Positions 38,725 to 48,495 of a DNA stretch of 64,000 bases are shown in pieces. Both the position numbers and the translations under genes were made by a program. This DNA comes from JAHQVI01 sp963749875 (lineage in GTDB: Bacteria; Pseudomonadota; Alphaproteobacteria; Rhizobiales; Rhodomicrobiaceae): contig CAVVOX010000003.1 of assembly GCA_963749875.1 (NCBI GenBank), positions 1 through 64,000 of the forward strand. Reading direction: 5' to 3'. Under the pieces are notes generated by a model, which ran no database searches, was not told where the DNA came from, and saw nothing but the letters and a program-made list of their open reading frames with translations. Numbering within the stretch: position 1 is the first letter of the stretch; each line of letters begins with the position of its first letter.

Positions 38725-38743
38725 AATGCAATATTGTTACATT
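38725..38743 (+). promoter_or_regulatory. candidate Zur box upstream of zur-znuC-znuB
   Basis: AATGCAATATTGTTACATT is an imperfect 19-bp palindrome (15 of 19 positions match on inversion). It resembles the AT-rich alphaproteobacterial Zur operator consensus. It lies 26 bp before the zur start, where autoregulation of the operon by zinc is expected. Confidence 0.65.
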
Positions 38744-38769
38744 CGTTGAACCCTCCGGCACGAGGCAAA

Positions 38770-39282
38770 ATGCGCGGAACAGCGATGGCGCACAATCTCT
38801 TTCCCATGCCTGGGCACGACCATGCGACCTGCGTCGAGCCGGCGGTTGCGCGCGCTCAGAGCCGATGCAAGACGCGTTCCGTTCGCCTGACGCCTCTGCG
38901 CGAGGCGGTGCTGCGCGTGCTGCTCAGTTCGCACAAGGCGCTTGGCGCGTATGAGATCATCGACAAGCTGCATGAGAGAGGCCGCCGGCTGGCGCCGATT
39001 TCGGTCTACCGGGTGATCGATGTGCTGCTGGAGGCGGGCCTCGCGCACCGGCTGGAAAGCAAGAATGCGTTTTTCGCCTGCCTTTCCCAGCATGATGACA
39101 CCAAGTCGCTCTTGGTCCTGGTCTGCGAAGACTGCGCGAGGGTGGCCGAAACGGAAGCGCCGGAGGCCTGGAAGGCGATCAAGGCGATGACGCAGGCGAA
39201 CGGATTTCAGGTTAGGGAGACCGTGCTCGAAATTCAGGGCATATGCGCTGACTGCCGCCGGTCCTCCGGCGCGGCGGCGTGA
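38770..39282 (+). CDS. zur: Fur-family zinc uptake regulator Zur
   Basis: A protein of 170 residues from ATG 38770, preceded by GAGGC. The winged-helix DNA-binding part (RLTPLREAVLRVLLSSHKAL, GAYEIIDKLHERGRRLAPIS, VYRVIDVLLEAGLAHRLE) and the metal site (VCEDCARVAE, QGICADCRRS with two CxxC pairs for structural zinc) identify Fur/Zur. Placement directly before znuC and znuB, and the palindrome at 38725, indicate Zur rather than Fur. Zur represses zinc uptake when zinc is sufficient. Confidence 0.88.
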   Translation: MRGTAMAHNLFPMPGHDHATCVEPAVARAQSRCKTRSVRLTPLREAVLRVLLSSHKALGAYEIIDKLHERGRRLAPISVYRVIDVLLEAGLAHRLESKNAFFACLSQHDDTKSLLVLVCEDCARVAETEAPEAWKAIKAMTQANGFQVRETVLEIQGICADCRRSSGAAA

Positions 39283-39292
39283 GGCGGGCGCC

Positions 39293-40102
39293 ATGAGCGT
39301 GTCGCATATTCATTCGCCGGAGACGGAGCGGACGGCGCAGGGCAAGCCCGTCGGCGCGGCGCTGGTTTCCGGCCATGGGCTCGGCCTCACCTTTGGCGGG
39401 CGGCAGATTTTGGAGAATGTCGATATCGCGGTACATGCAGGCGAGATCGTCACCCTCATCGGTCCGAACGGCGCCGGCAAGACGAGCCTTGCGCGTCTGC
39501 TTCTCGGAATCATCAAGCCGACCAGCGGCGAAGTCATCCGCGCGCCGGGCCTGCGCGTCGGCTATGTACCGCAGCGTTTTCCGGTTGATCCGACCATCCC
39601 GCTCGACGTCGGCCGCTTCCTGACGCTGGGCGTCAGAGCCAGACGGACGGCGGTCAAATCGGTTTTGCAGGAAGTCGGCGCGGTGCATCTGATCGATCAG
39701 CAGATCGCGACGCTCTCCGGCGGCGAATTTCAGCGCGTGTGCCTCGCGCGCGCCCTCATCGGGATGCCGGGCCTGCTGGTCCTCGATGAACCGGCCCAGG
39801 CGGTCGACTATGCCGGCGAAATCCACCTTTACGAACTGATCGCCGAGATCCGCAAGCGGCGCCGCTGCGGCATTCTGCTGATCTCGCATAATCTGCATGT
39901 CGTGCTCGGCGCGAGCGACCGGGTGATCTGTATCAGCGGCCATGTCTGCTGTGAGGGCGTGCCGGAAAGTGTCGCGAGCCATCCGGAATATGCGCGCCTG
40001 TTCGGGCGCGATGCCGGCAAGGCGGTCGCCGTCTATCGGCATCATCACGATCACGAACACACGCTTTCCGGCGAGGTCAAATGCGGGCACGACCATGATT
40101 GA
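39293..40102 (+). CDS. znuC: zinc ABC transporter ATP-binding protein
   Basis: A protein of 269 residues. Walker A VTLIGPNGAGKTSLARLLLG, ABC signature ATLSGGEFQRVCLARALIG, and Walker B LLVLDEPAQAVDYAG identify an ABC ATPase of the metal type. The C-terminal His-rich tail (YRHHHDHEHTLSGEVKCGHD) is typical of ZnuC and fits zinc. It starts 10 bp after zur, and its stop overlaps the znuB start. Confidence 0.93.
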   Translation: MSVSHIHSPETERTAQGKPVGAALVSGHGLGLTFGGRQILENVDIAVHAGEIVTLIGPNGAGKTSLARLLLGIIKPTSGEVIRAPGLRVGYVPQRFPVDPTIPLDVGRFLTLGVRARRTAVKSVLQEVGAVHLIDQQIATLSGGEFQRVCLARALIGMPGLLVLDEPAQAVDYAGEIHLYELIAEIRKRRRCGILLISHNLHVVLGASDRVICISGHVCCEGVPESVASHPEYARLFGRDAGKAVAVYRHHHDHEHTLSGEVKCGHDHD

Positions 40103-40892
40103 CGATTTTCTGCTGCGCGCCGGGCTCGCCGGTCTCGGCATCGCGATCCTCACCGCGCCGCTCGGCTGTTTCGTGGTCTGGCAGCGGCTCGCCATGTTCG
40201 GCAACAGCGTCGCCCATTGCGGCCTGCTCGGCGTGGCGCTCGGCATTTTGTTGAGCATCGATCTGACGGTCGGCGTCATTATCGTCTCCGTTGCGCTCGC
40301 GGCGCTGCTCATCGCCATGCAAGGGCAGAAGGCGCTGCCGCAGGACACGCTGCTCGGCATTCTGGCCCATGCCGCTCTCGCCGCCGGCCTGCTGGCCGCG
40401 ACCATGCTTGGCGGCGCGCGGCTTGACCTGATGGGTTATCTGTTCGGCGATATTCTGGCCGTTTCGACCGCCGATCTGGTGTGGATATTCCTCGGCTTGA
40501 TCGGCGTCGGCGGAGCGATGCTGTGGCTCTGGCGGCCCCTTCTCGCCATCAGCGTGCATGAGGAGATGGCGGCGGCCGAAGGCGTGCGCGTCATGGCTGT
40601 CCGAGCCGCCTTCATGTTGCTCATGGCTTTTACCGTCGCGCTGAGCATCAAGATGGTCGGCATTCTGCTGATCGTGGCGCTGCTCATCATCCCGGCGGCG
40701 GCGGCGCGCGCATTTGCCGCAACGCCCGAACAGATGGCGATCGGCGCGGCGGGCGTTTCTGTGCTCAGTGTGATTGCCGGGCTCGGCATGTCGCTGCAAT
40801 TCGATGCGCCAGCCGGACCATCCATTGTGCTGGTGATGAGCGCGTTGTTCGCTGCGGCGGTTCCATGGCTATTGCTGCGGAAGGGGGCGTGA
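40095..40892 (+). CDS. znuB: zinc ABC transporter permease
   Basis: A protein of 265 residues from ATG 40095 (MIDDFLLRAGLAGLGIAILT). Eight or so hydrophobic helices and the FGNSVAHCGLLGVALG and SIKMVGILLIVALLIIPAAA segments match ZnuB/ABC-3 permeases. The start lies within the znuC end (8-bp overlap), a sign of coupling. The substrate-binding partner znuA is not in this window. Confidence 0.93.
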   Translation: MIDDFLLRAGLAGLGIAILTAPLGCFVVWQRLAMFGNSVAHCGLLGVALGILLSIDLTVGVIIVSVALAALLIAMQGQKALPQDTLLGILAHAALAAGLLAATMLGGARLDLMGYLFGDILAVSTADLVWIFLGLIGVGGAMLWLWRPLLAISVHEEMAAAEGVRVMAVRAAFMLLMAFTVALSIKMVGILLIVALLIIPAAAARAFAATPEQMAIGAAGVSVLSVIAGLGMSLQFDAPAGPSIVLVMSALFAAAVPWLLLRKGA

Positions 40893-40925
40893 GGTCGCGC
40901 TGGACAGTGCATGCACCTTCCTCAC

Positions 40926-41642
40926 TTACGCTGAAGCATAAACGACATTAAAATCGTTCATCGCTCGCCAATTGGTCAGGTTTCGTTTCCGGTATTTTGA
41001 AAGCAGCGCTTGGGACCAGGTAAAAAGGTGAGTCAATGGACCTGATCCCGGACCTTGCCGTGTCATCCAGAAATGATGACCTTCAATCTTCGCTCCATCG
41101 ATATAAGCGGGCTGACTGAAGGCAACCCCGCCTCCCCATTGGAATGGAACGCCTGTCGAGGAATAGGCATCGACCCTCTGCCATGGATTCCCCTTTACGT
41201 CGGCGCGTGTCTTCGTCTGCGGATAAAGAACACAGTCGATAATCGGAGGGGGACGAAGCCAGTAATATGTGCCGTGTTCGGTCTTTCCGCCTATCGGAAC
41301 TCTACTCACGACCTGCACTTCAAAGTATCGCTGTACGCCTGGCTCGAATTCTTCAACCAAATTGCGAAGCGTCGGTGAAAAGAAGTGATTGGCGCCGAGA
41401 CATAAGTGATCACCGACGAAGGTTCCGATGCCGTTGCGCGTATTGAGGACAAGGTGGCCTTTGTCTACGAGTTTCTGAACCTCTGCGTCTGGTTGTTCGG
41501 GTTCATCCGCAGATACGCCTTTGTACCAAACGTTCTTAGGTAGTTCGGGTTCGAAGCCTTCAATGGCACAATGCGCGTTTTTCGAGTCACCGCTCGTCAT
41601 GACATGTGCCTTGTGCGGACACAAGTTGACAATTTTCCCCAT
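40926..41642 (-). CDS. Imm11/DUF1629-like protein
   Basis: A protein of 238 residues. The N-terminus MGKIVNLCPHKAHVMTSGDS is Cys/His-containing. The C-terminal third (YIDGAKIEGHHFWMTRQGPG, then LFTWSQALLSKYRKRNLTNW) resembles the Imm11/DUF1629 fold of contact-toxin immunity proteins, which ends in a D...GHHLW... and a S..L......L..W pattern. No toxin gene is adjacent. It is on the opposite strand to the znu genes and is more AT-rich, so it may be a transferred or orphan immunity gene. Assignment is from motif memory. Confidence 0.55.
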   Translation of the reverse strand: MGKIVNLCPHKAHVMTSGDSKNAHCAIEGFEPELPKNVWYKGVSADEPEQPDAEVQKLVDKGHLVLNTRNGIGTFVGDHLCLGANHFFSPTLRNLVEEFEPGVQRYFEVQVVSRVPIGGKTEHGTYYWLRPPPIIDCVLYPQTKTRADVKGNPWQRVDAYSSTGVPFQWGGGVAFSQPAYIDGAKIEGHHFWMTRQGPGSGPLTHLFTWSQALLSKYRKRNLTNWRAMNDFNVVYASA

Positions 41643-41848
41643 GAAGCCGCCTTACCCCCTGCGCCTTGTCGATCCCGCGTTGAGATAGCGCATTTCGTTT
41701 TCTGGAAATACTCTCGCCGCTGCAATTTTTTGCCCTCCTTCCCAATAGGGACAGCACGCGTAATCCGACTGACTGGCAATTGTCATTCTTCTCGATTAAT
41801 TAAGGGGGAGCGGAGTCCGACAACGAGCCTCGGAATCGAGGAGAGGGA

Positions 41849-43105
<1,257 letters not shown>

Positions 43106-43129
43106 CGCAACCGCCGGTGCGGGCGGATC

Positions 43130-43414
43130 TCATCGGTTTTTCAGGATCTGCAGCTCGATCTCCGGTGCTTCGCCGCGCAGCGCCGAGCGGTAGCAGGTCA
43201 GCACGCCTTCCGAGCGCAGCGCGTCCTCCAGCTGACGTGCGAACAGCACCCCGACCCCGGCCGCCAGACCCTGGCCCTCAGCCCTTTGCTTCTGGATGAT
43301 CCGCAAGACGGCCGCGCGGCAGGGATCGAACGTCCCGACCGTCCAATAGAAGAACAGGTGAATGCCGGCCAGCAGGGCGATCAACAAGCCGATGAGCCGA
43401 GCGATTGGACGCAT
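43130..43414 (-). CDS. small membrane-anchored protein
   Basis: A protein of 94 residues. The N-terminal segment (MRPIARLIGLLIALLAGIHL, FFYWTVGT) is a single membrane anchor. The rest (FDPCRAAVLRIIQKQRAEGQ, then LRSEGVLTCYRSALRGE) is a soluble helical tail with two Cys. I do not recognise a family. It converges with ispG. Confidence 0.55.
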   Translation of the reverse strand: MRPIARLIGLLIALLAGIHLFFYWTVGTFDPCRAAVLRIIQKQRAEGQGLAAGVGVLFARQLEDALRSEGVLTCYRSALRGEAPEIELQILKNR

Positions 43415-43430
43415 TTATCGTCCCCCGGTT

Positions 43431-43560
43431 CTAGATCAACCCTCGTTCAAGTGGAATCACTTGGACGAGGTTAAGTTGATCTATATCAAAAGGCGAGCAT
43501 AGCTGTTCCCACGTCCATCCCCGCCTCCGCGGGGACATGCTTGGACGCGCGTTGCTCTCG
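43431..43560 (+). repeat. dispersed palindromic repeat family 1, copy A
   Basis: The copy begins CTAGATCAACCCTCGTTCAA and contains a palindrome with arms CCTCGTTCAAGTG and CACTTGGACGAGG around GAAT. Next comes ATCTATATCAAAAGGCGAGC, then a second small palindrome (CCCCGCCTCCGCGGGG) and GCTTGGACGCGCGTTGC. Matching copies are at 44391, 52757 and 60212. Confidence 0.85.
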
Positions 43561-43664
43561 TCACAAAGAAGAGCGGCGGACGCGCCCGTCGCAAAACGTT
43601 TGCAAGGAGCGCCCGCCGATTGGCAAGGGCAAATGCGTTGCCGGCAGTCCGCCTGCAGCGCGAT

Positions 43665-44108
43665 TCAGCCGCTCGAATCCGTGCCGCCGCCCATATTCGG
43701 CATGTTGGGCATATTGGGCATGTTTGAGCTGGCCGCCTTCGCGCTATCCTGAACGATCCTGGTCGTCAGAGAACGGAGCTCTTCGAGCTGTTTCGCGTAG
43801 GCGTCCATGAGCTGACGGACATAGTCATTCTGCATTTCCAGCACGTCGGTGACCTGCTTGGCGTCCGCCAGCCGCATTGCGAACTGGAAATTGGCGTCGG
43901 CATTCTTGCGGGTGAACTCCGCGATCTTGTCGTTGAACTGCTTCAGGCTGTCGAGCGCCGGATTATTGGTCGGCGCGTCGAAGTTCGACATGGCCTGCTG
44001 ACTGGCTGCGATGAAACCTTCAAAGGCCTTTCGGGCCTGGTCGATGCTGGCTTTCATGATGTTGCGCATGGATTCTGGCATTTCGGTGAATTTCGGCATT
44101 TCCTGCAT
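43665..44108 (-). CDS. phasin
   Basis: A protein of 147 residues from ATG 44108, preceded by a perfect AGGAGG. The body (KFTEMPESMRNIMKASIDQA, RKAFEGFIAASQQAMSNF, QVTDVLEMQNDYVRQLMDAY) is the long amphipathic helix of phasins, which coat polyhydroxyalkanoate granules. The C-terminus carries a short Asn-Met-Pro repeat (NMPNMPNMPNMGGG), encoded by near-identical 9-bp units. No PHA synthase is in the window. Confidence 0.85.
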   Translation of the reverse strand: MQEMPKFTEMPESMRNIMKASIDQARKAFEGFIAASQQAMSNFDAPTNNPALDSLKQFNDKIAEFTRKNADANFQFAMRLADAKQVTDVLEMQNDYVRQLMDAYAKQLEELRSLTTRIVQDSAKAASSNMPNMPNMPNMGGGTDSSG

Positions 44109-44309
44109 GACAGACCTCCTGGGTGGATTTGGAAGAGACTTCGGATTTCGACTTCGCACGCCTTCCCGTCTTGCTTGCCGTTTTGCCGGATCGGAAAGCG
44201 CTTCCATCTTTTGGCCGACAGATGACATAGCACCTTCCCTCCGAGTCGAGACGAAGTCAATTCCGCCGACCGTCAAGGCGATTTTAGGCCAATCGCCGGC
44301 TCGTGTACC

Positions 44310-44378
44310 GATTCCGAAGTTCGCCCCGTCGTCACGGCACTCTCCGTAGCGAACTTCGGAATCTCAAGGGACACTCGC
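44310..44378. repeat. dispersed palindromic repeat family 2, copy 1
   Basis: Arms GATTCCGAAGTTCGC and GCGAACTTCGGAATC (15 bp, perfect) lie 19 bp apart, followed by TCAAGGGACACTCGC. A second copy in the opposite orientation lies at 48391. Confidence 0.8.
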
Positions 44379-44390
44379 GCAGACCTCTCG

Positions 44391-44523
44391 ATCTAGCGCA
44401 ACGCGCGGCCAAGCATGTCCCCGCGGAGGCGGGGATGGACGCTGGAACGGTTGCGCTCGTCTTTTGAAATAGATCAACTTGACCTCGTGCAAGTGACTTC
44501 ACTTGAACGAGGGTTGATCTAGC
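44391..44523 (-). repeat. dispersed palindromic repeat family 1, copy B
   Basis: An inverted full-length copy. It opens TAGCGCAACGCGCGGCC, continues with the CCCCGCGGAGGCGGGG palindrome, and closes with AGTGACTTCACTTGAACGAG and GGTTGATCTAG. It lies beside family 2 copy 1 in the gap between the phasin and XRE genes. Confidence 0.85.
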
Positions 44524-44600
44524 CGGCATGAACCGCAAGGCGGTCTCGGCGCGGGCTTTCGGCGCGAAAGGCAGGGCCATGTGCGGAAATAGGATTCGGC

Positions 44601-44861
44601 TCAACTTTTCGATGTCTTCGGCGGCGCTTTGAAAAGCTTCCAAAGCGGCTGGTTCACCACGGTGGCCAGTTTCACCATCGTATCGATTGAAATGTTCGAT
44701 GTGCCGGATTCAATCTCCGAAATATGGGATTGAGCCACCCCTGTTAAACGGTGTACGTCTCGCTGGCTCAATCCTTTCTTTGCGCGCGCTATACGAAAAT
44801 TTTGTCCGAAGTTTTCTCTTTCGGATCGACTGTCGACGCCTGGCATATTGTTTTTGGACAT
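44601..44861 (-). CDS. XRE-family transcriptional regulator
   Basis: A protein of 86 residues from ATG 44861 (MSKNNMPGVDSRSERENFGQ). The helix-turn-helix is clear: RIARAKKGLSQRDVHRLTGV, then AQSHISEIESGTSNISIDTM. There is no sensor domain. An upstream start at 44933 would add 24 residues. It lies upstream of the phasin gene on the same strand but 490 bp away across repeats, so a direct link is not shown. Confidence 0.85.
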   Translation of the reverse strand: MSKNNMPGVDSRSERENFGQNFRIARAKKGLSQRDVHRLTGVAQSHISEIESGTSNISIDTMVKLATVVNQPLWKLFKAPPKTSKS

Positions 44862-45048
44862 GGCATCCGTCTCTTGCACCCCTGATCGAAAATGAAGGTC
44901 AACATCCGCGAATACATAGTTCTTCAACCGCAAAGCTTTGCAAAGAAGTTATGTGTTTGAGTGGCTCTAGTCAACGAGACGTAATTGCGCGACAGGTGAA
45001 CCGAGGCGGAGTTTGTCGGCTGTCATATACGGTTTCCAGGAAAAAGTG

Positions 45049-45336
45049 ATGGACGATACAACGAGGACGGTGCATCTCCGAATTACGGGACGCGTACAAG
45101 GCGTTTGTTTTCGCGCCTGGACTGCCGAGCATGCGCGCCGGCGCGGCTTGACCGGCTGGGTGAGGAATCGACGCGATGGCGCTGTCGAGACCGTGATGAG
45201 CGGCGCCGCGGCGGATGTCGCGGATATGATCGAGCTCTGCTGGCAGGGGCCGCCCGACGCGCAGGTCGAAAATGTCGAGATTATTCAAGAAGGTGGCTCA
45301 GCTCCAGGCGATTTCGAGGTCTTGCCGACCGCATAG
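45049..45336 (+). CDS. acylphosphatase
   Basis: A protein of 95 residues from ATG 45049, preceded by AGGAAAA. The catalytic signature RITGRVQGVCFRAWTAEHAR (Arg of the phosphate cradle) and GLTGWVRNRRDGAVETVMSG (Asn) is complete. It hydrolyses acyl phosphates such as acetyl phosphate and carbamoyl phosphate in the cytoplasm. Confidence 0.93.
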   Translation: MDDTTRTVHLRITGRVQGVCFRAWTAEHARRRGLTGWVRNRRDGAVETVMSGAAADVADMIELCWQGPPDAQVENVEIIQEGGSAPGDFEVLPTA

Positions 45337-45380
45337 GCCGCACTCCGGTTGGGCCGTGCCCATGCGAGGACAGGGGGCGT

Positions 45381-45671
45381 TCAGCGCGAGCTGCAGGAGA
45401 CGACGCAGCGCCGGGCGCAAATTTGAAACCGCGTGCGGCAGGCGGCGGGGCTGTTGCCGGCGCCGTTGCATGCGGCGCGCGCCGCGCGGCATTGGCCGAT
45501 ACAGCGTTCCACGCAAGCTCTGTCGCCGCGCTGGGCAAGCCGCAATTTCGCTCCACCGGCCTCGCCCATGTCGATTGCGGCTGCGGGCCACACGCTCTGG
45601 CCGGCGGCGAGCCCTGTGACGATTAGCCCTCGAAGGAGCCGCCGTCCCCATCTGACGATCTTTGTTGGCAT
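45381..45671 (-). CDS. small secreted Cys-rich protein
   Basis: A protein of 96 residues from ATG 45671. MPTKIVRWGRRLLRGLIVTG and LAAGQSVWPAAAID form a signal peptide. The mature part has eight cysteines (RACVERCIGQCRAARAACNG, AACRTRFQICARRCVVSCSS). This suggests a disulfide-stabilised exported protein. No family is recognised. Confidence 0.55.
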   Translation of the reverse strand: MPTKIVRWGRRLLRGLIVTGLAAGQSVWPAAAIDMGEAGGAKLRLAQRGDRACVERCIGQCRAARAACNGAGNSPAACRTRFQICARRCVVSCSSR

Positions 45672-45682
45672 CAGCTCTCCCC

Positions 45683-47602
45683 CTACGCTGTGCCTGCATT
45701 TCGCTGTTCGCGCCGGGCTTTTTCGTACCCTTCCGATGCTTCCAGCCATAGCATTTCGGTTTCACCGAGATTTTTGGCGAGCACGCCGCGCTCCTTCATG
45801 AGCTCCAAGGCGCGCTCAGGAGATTTTTCATAAAAGCCATCTTGGGCCAATGCGTGATCAAGCGCTGCAATTTTTCGCGTGATCTGCGCGATCTCACGTT
45901 CACAAGCGTCGATGCGCTTTTTCAGCGGAGCGAGTTCGGCCCGTGCATTGGCCGCGAGCCGGCGCTCGTCCTGCCGGGACAACGCGCCCTGCTGCTGCCG
46001 GCCTCCGACGGATGCCTCGCCGTTCTTCTGTTCGCGGGCGCGCGCCAGCAGGCTGGCATTATAGCTGTCGAGATCGCCATCATAGGGAACCGCCGTGCCT
46101 TCGCGCACGAGCCAGAGCCGGTCGGCGGTCGCTTCGAGGAGGTGCCGGTCATGGCTGATGATGATCACCGCGCCCTCATAGTCATTGAGGCCGTGAATCA
46201 GTGCCTCCCGGCTATCCACATCGAGATGATTGGTCGGCTCATCGAGAATAAGGAGGTGAGGCGCATGAAAGGACGCCAGCGCGAAAAGCAGCCGAGCCTT
46301 CTCGCCGCCAGACAACTTCCCGGCTGGCGTATCGGCCTTGTCGGTGCCGAACCCCGCGGCCGCCGTGCGCGTCCGTTTCTGGGCTTCCGTCGCATCCGGC
46401 ATCAGCTCGGCAATGTGGTCATAGGCCGATTTCTGCGGATTGAGCTCGTCGAGCTGATGCTGGGCGAAATAGCCGAAGGTCAGCTTCTTCGAGGCGCGGC
46501 GATGGCCGCTCAGCGGTACGAGACGGCCGCATAGCAGCTTGGCCAGGGTCGATTTGCCATTGCCGTTGGCGCCCAGAAGCGCGATCCGGTCGTCGCTGTC
46601 GAGCCGCAGATCGAGCCCCCGCAGGACCGGCCGGTCCGCCGCGTAGCCGACGCTCGCATCCTCCAGGCGGATGAGCGGATTGCCGAGGCGCGACGGCGGA
46701 TTGGGAAAGCGCAGCGGCAGCACGTCGTTTTCGATCTCGGCGGCGATCGGCTGCAATTTCGCCAGCGCCTTGAGCCGGCTCTGGGCCTGCCGCGCCTTCG
46801 AGGCCTTGGCCCGGAAGCGCTCGACGAAGGCTTCCATATGCCGGCGCGCATCATCCTGTTTCTTCTTCAGCTTGAGCTGGAGGCGCTGCCGTTCCCGGAG
46901 GCTTTCCTCAAACGCGTCATAGCCGCCGGAGTAGAGCGTCAGCTTGCCGTTCGAGAGGTGGACAATCGCCTCCACACATGTGTTCAGGAGATCCCGGTCA
47001 TGGCTGACGATCAGGACCGTGTAGGGATAGCCGGCAAGAAAATTCTGCAGCCACAGCGTTCCTTCCAGATCGAGATAGTTGGTCGGCTCATCGAGCAGCA
47101 GGATGTCCGGCGCGGTAAACAGGACCGATGCAAGGGCGATCCGCATGCGCCAGCCGCCGGAAAACTCGCGGCAGGGGCGCTGCTGCGCCTCCTCGTCGAA
47201 GCCGAGCCCGGCGAGGATCTGCGCGGCGCGGGCCGGGGCGGCATGCGCGCCGATATCGTTCAGGCGAAGCTGGACCTCGGCGATGCGGTGCGGATCGGTC
47301 GCGGTCTCCGCCTCCGCCAGGAGAGACGCGCGCTCCTTATCCGCCGCGAGCACGGTGTCGATAAGGCTTCCCTCGCCGTCCGGCGCTTCCTGCGCGACGC
47401 CGCCGGTTCGCGCGGTCTTCGGCCAGGAGACCGTGCCGTCATCGGGCGCGATCTCCCCGGAAAGAATGCGCAAGAGCGTCGTCTTGCCGGTTCCGTTGCG
47501 TCCGACAATGCCGACCTTATGCCGCGCCGGAATGGCTGCCGTGGCTTTGTCGAAAAGCAGGCGGCCCTCGATCCGGTAGCTCAGGTCGTTGATGTGAAGC
47601 AT
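45683..47602 (-). CDS. ABC-F family ATPase
   Basis: A protein of 639 residues from ATG 47602 (MLHINDLSYRIEGRLLFDKA). There are two ABC modules: Walker A GIVGRNGTGKTTLLRIL and ALLGANGNGKSTLAKLL, signatures REFSGGWRMRIALAS and GKLSGGEKARLLFALAS, and Walker B LLLDEPTNYLDLEG and LILDEPTNHLDVDS. The linker between them and the C-terminal coiled coil (PLKKRIDACEREIAQITRKI) place it with Uup/YheS-type ABC-F proteins, which act on the ribosome and are not transporters. It begins 165 bp before ndk, which is divergent. Confidence 0.92.
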   Translation of the reverse strand: MLHINDLSYRIEGRLLFDKATAAIPARHKVGIVGRNGTGKTTLLRILSGEIAPDDGTVSWPKTARTGGVAQEAPDGEGSLIDTVLAADKERASLLAEAETATDPHRIAEVQLRLNDIGAHAAPARAAQILAGLGFDEEAQQRPCREFSGGWRMRIALASVLFTAPDILLLDEPTNYLDLEGTLWLQNFLAGYPYTVLIVSHDRDLLNTCVEAIVHLSNGKLTLYSGGYDAFEESLRERQRLQLKLKKKQDDARRHMEAFVERFRAKASKARQAQSRLKALAKLQPIAAEIENDVLPLRFPNPPSRLGNPLIRLEDASVGYAADRPVLRGLDLRLDSDDRIALLGANGNGKSTLAKLLCGRLVPLSGHRRASKKLTFGYFAQHQLDELNPQKSAYDHIAELMPDATEAQKRTRTAAAGFGTDKADTPAGKLSGGEKARLLFALASFHAPHLLILDEPTNHLDVDSREALIHGLNDYEGAVIIISHDRHLLEATADRLWLVREGTAVPYDGDLDSYNASLLARAREQKNGEASVGGRQQQGALSRQDERRLAANARAELAPLKKRIDACEREIAQITRKIAALDHALAQDGFYEKSPERALELMKERGVLAKNLGETEMLWLEASEGYEKARREQRNAGTA

Positions 47603-47766
47603 GGGCGGAATTTGGACGAAATGTCGCAAAATGCAAGCCGCGGGCGTCACGGGCGAGCGGGATCGATGTCAGCGGCCCGGCTTACGACGTCTCCTGTCTT
47701 GCAGCACCCGGATGCGAACGCTATAAGCGCGCCGAGGGCAAACAATCACCATATGGGAAAATTGCG

Positions 47767-48189
47767 ATGGCAGTCGAACGGACATTGTCGATCATCAAAC
47801 CGGATGCGACCGAGCGGAACCTGACGGGAAAGATCATCGCCATGCTCGAGGATGCCGGGCTGCGCATCGTTGCGCAAAAGCGCGTGCGCTGGAGTGATGA
47901 GCAGGCGAAGGCCTTCTACGCCGTCCACAAGGATCGCCCATTCTACGACGAGCTGGTTGCCTTCATGACGTCCGGCCCGATCGTGCTGCAAGTGCTGGAG
48001 GGCGAAGATGCTGTTGCCAGGAACCGCGAAGTGATGGGCGCGACGGATCCGGCCAAGGCCGCTGCCGGCACGATCCGCAAGGAATTCGCCGAGAATATCG
48101 AGCGTAATTCCGTCCACGGCTCCGACAGCGCCGAGAATGCTGCAAAAGAGATCAGCATGTGCTTTTCCGACGATGAGATCGTCGGATAA
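47767..48189 (+). CDS. ndk: nucleoside diphosphate kinase
   Basis: Ndk of 140 residues, transferring phosphate between nucleoside tri- and diphosphates through a phospho-His. MAVERTLSIIKPDATERNLT, the MGATDPAKAAAGTIRKEFA nucleotide-binding stretch and the active-site ERNSVHGSDSAENAAKEI are all intact. A stand-alone gene, divergent from the ABC-F gene. Confidence 0.97.
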   Translation: MAVERTLSIIKPDATERNLTGKIIAMLEDAGLRIVAQKRVRWSDEQAKAFYAVHKDRPFYDELVAFMTSGPIVLQVLEGEDAVARNREVMGATDPAKAAAGTIRKEFAENIERNSVHGSDSAENAAKEISMCFSDDEIVG

Positions 48190-48495
48190 GGTGTTTCATT
48201 CCCTCCACAGCGCCGGAATGTTTCGCGGCTTATCGGGGTCCACCTATCGCAAAATCCGTTGGGCGTTCCCATGTCCAGCGGCTGATCGGTATCTCCGCGC
48301 GGGCGAGTGTGATGATCCAAAAGTTCGTCATGCCTCGTAGCAGGCGCCGAACGAACGTCTGGATCTGAATCACACCAGCAACATTGATAGGCGAGTGTCC
48401 CTTGAGATTCCGAAGTTCGCTACGGAGAGTGCCGAGACCACAGGGCGAACTTCGGAATCGGGACACTAGAAGCCGCGGAATACTTTTCCGGGGCA
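48190..48495. other. intergenic stretch between ndk and the TerC-family gene
   Basis: Apart from the family 2 repeat at 48391-48467, I see no gene. A TerC-type gene can be preceded by a yybP-ykoY manganese riboswitch, but I do not recognise its conserved core here. Confidence 0.4.
48391..48467. repeat. dispersed palindromic repeat family 2, copy 2
   Basis: An inverted copy of the repeat at 44310. It reads GCGAGTGTCCCTTGA, then arms GATTCCGAAGTTCGC and GCGAACTTCGGAATC, then GGGACACT. It immediately precedes the TerC-family gene. Confidence 0.8.

Noticed and set aside
43695..43730. Short tandem units of CATGTTGGGCATATTGGGCA type, considered as a possible CRISPR or VNTR locus.
   Set aside because: They are in-frame codons of the Asn-Met-Pro tail of the phasin gene, without spacers.
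48190..48495. A yybP-ykoY manganese riboswitch before the TerC-family gene.
   Set aside because: The conserved core of the riboswitch could not be recognised; the interval holds a family 2 repeat instead.
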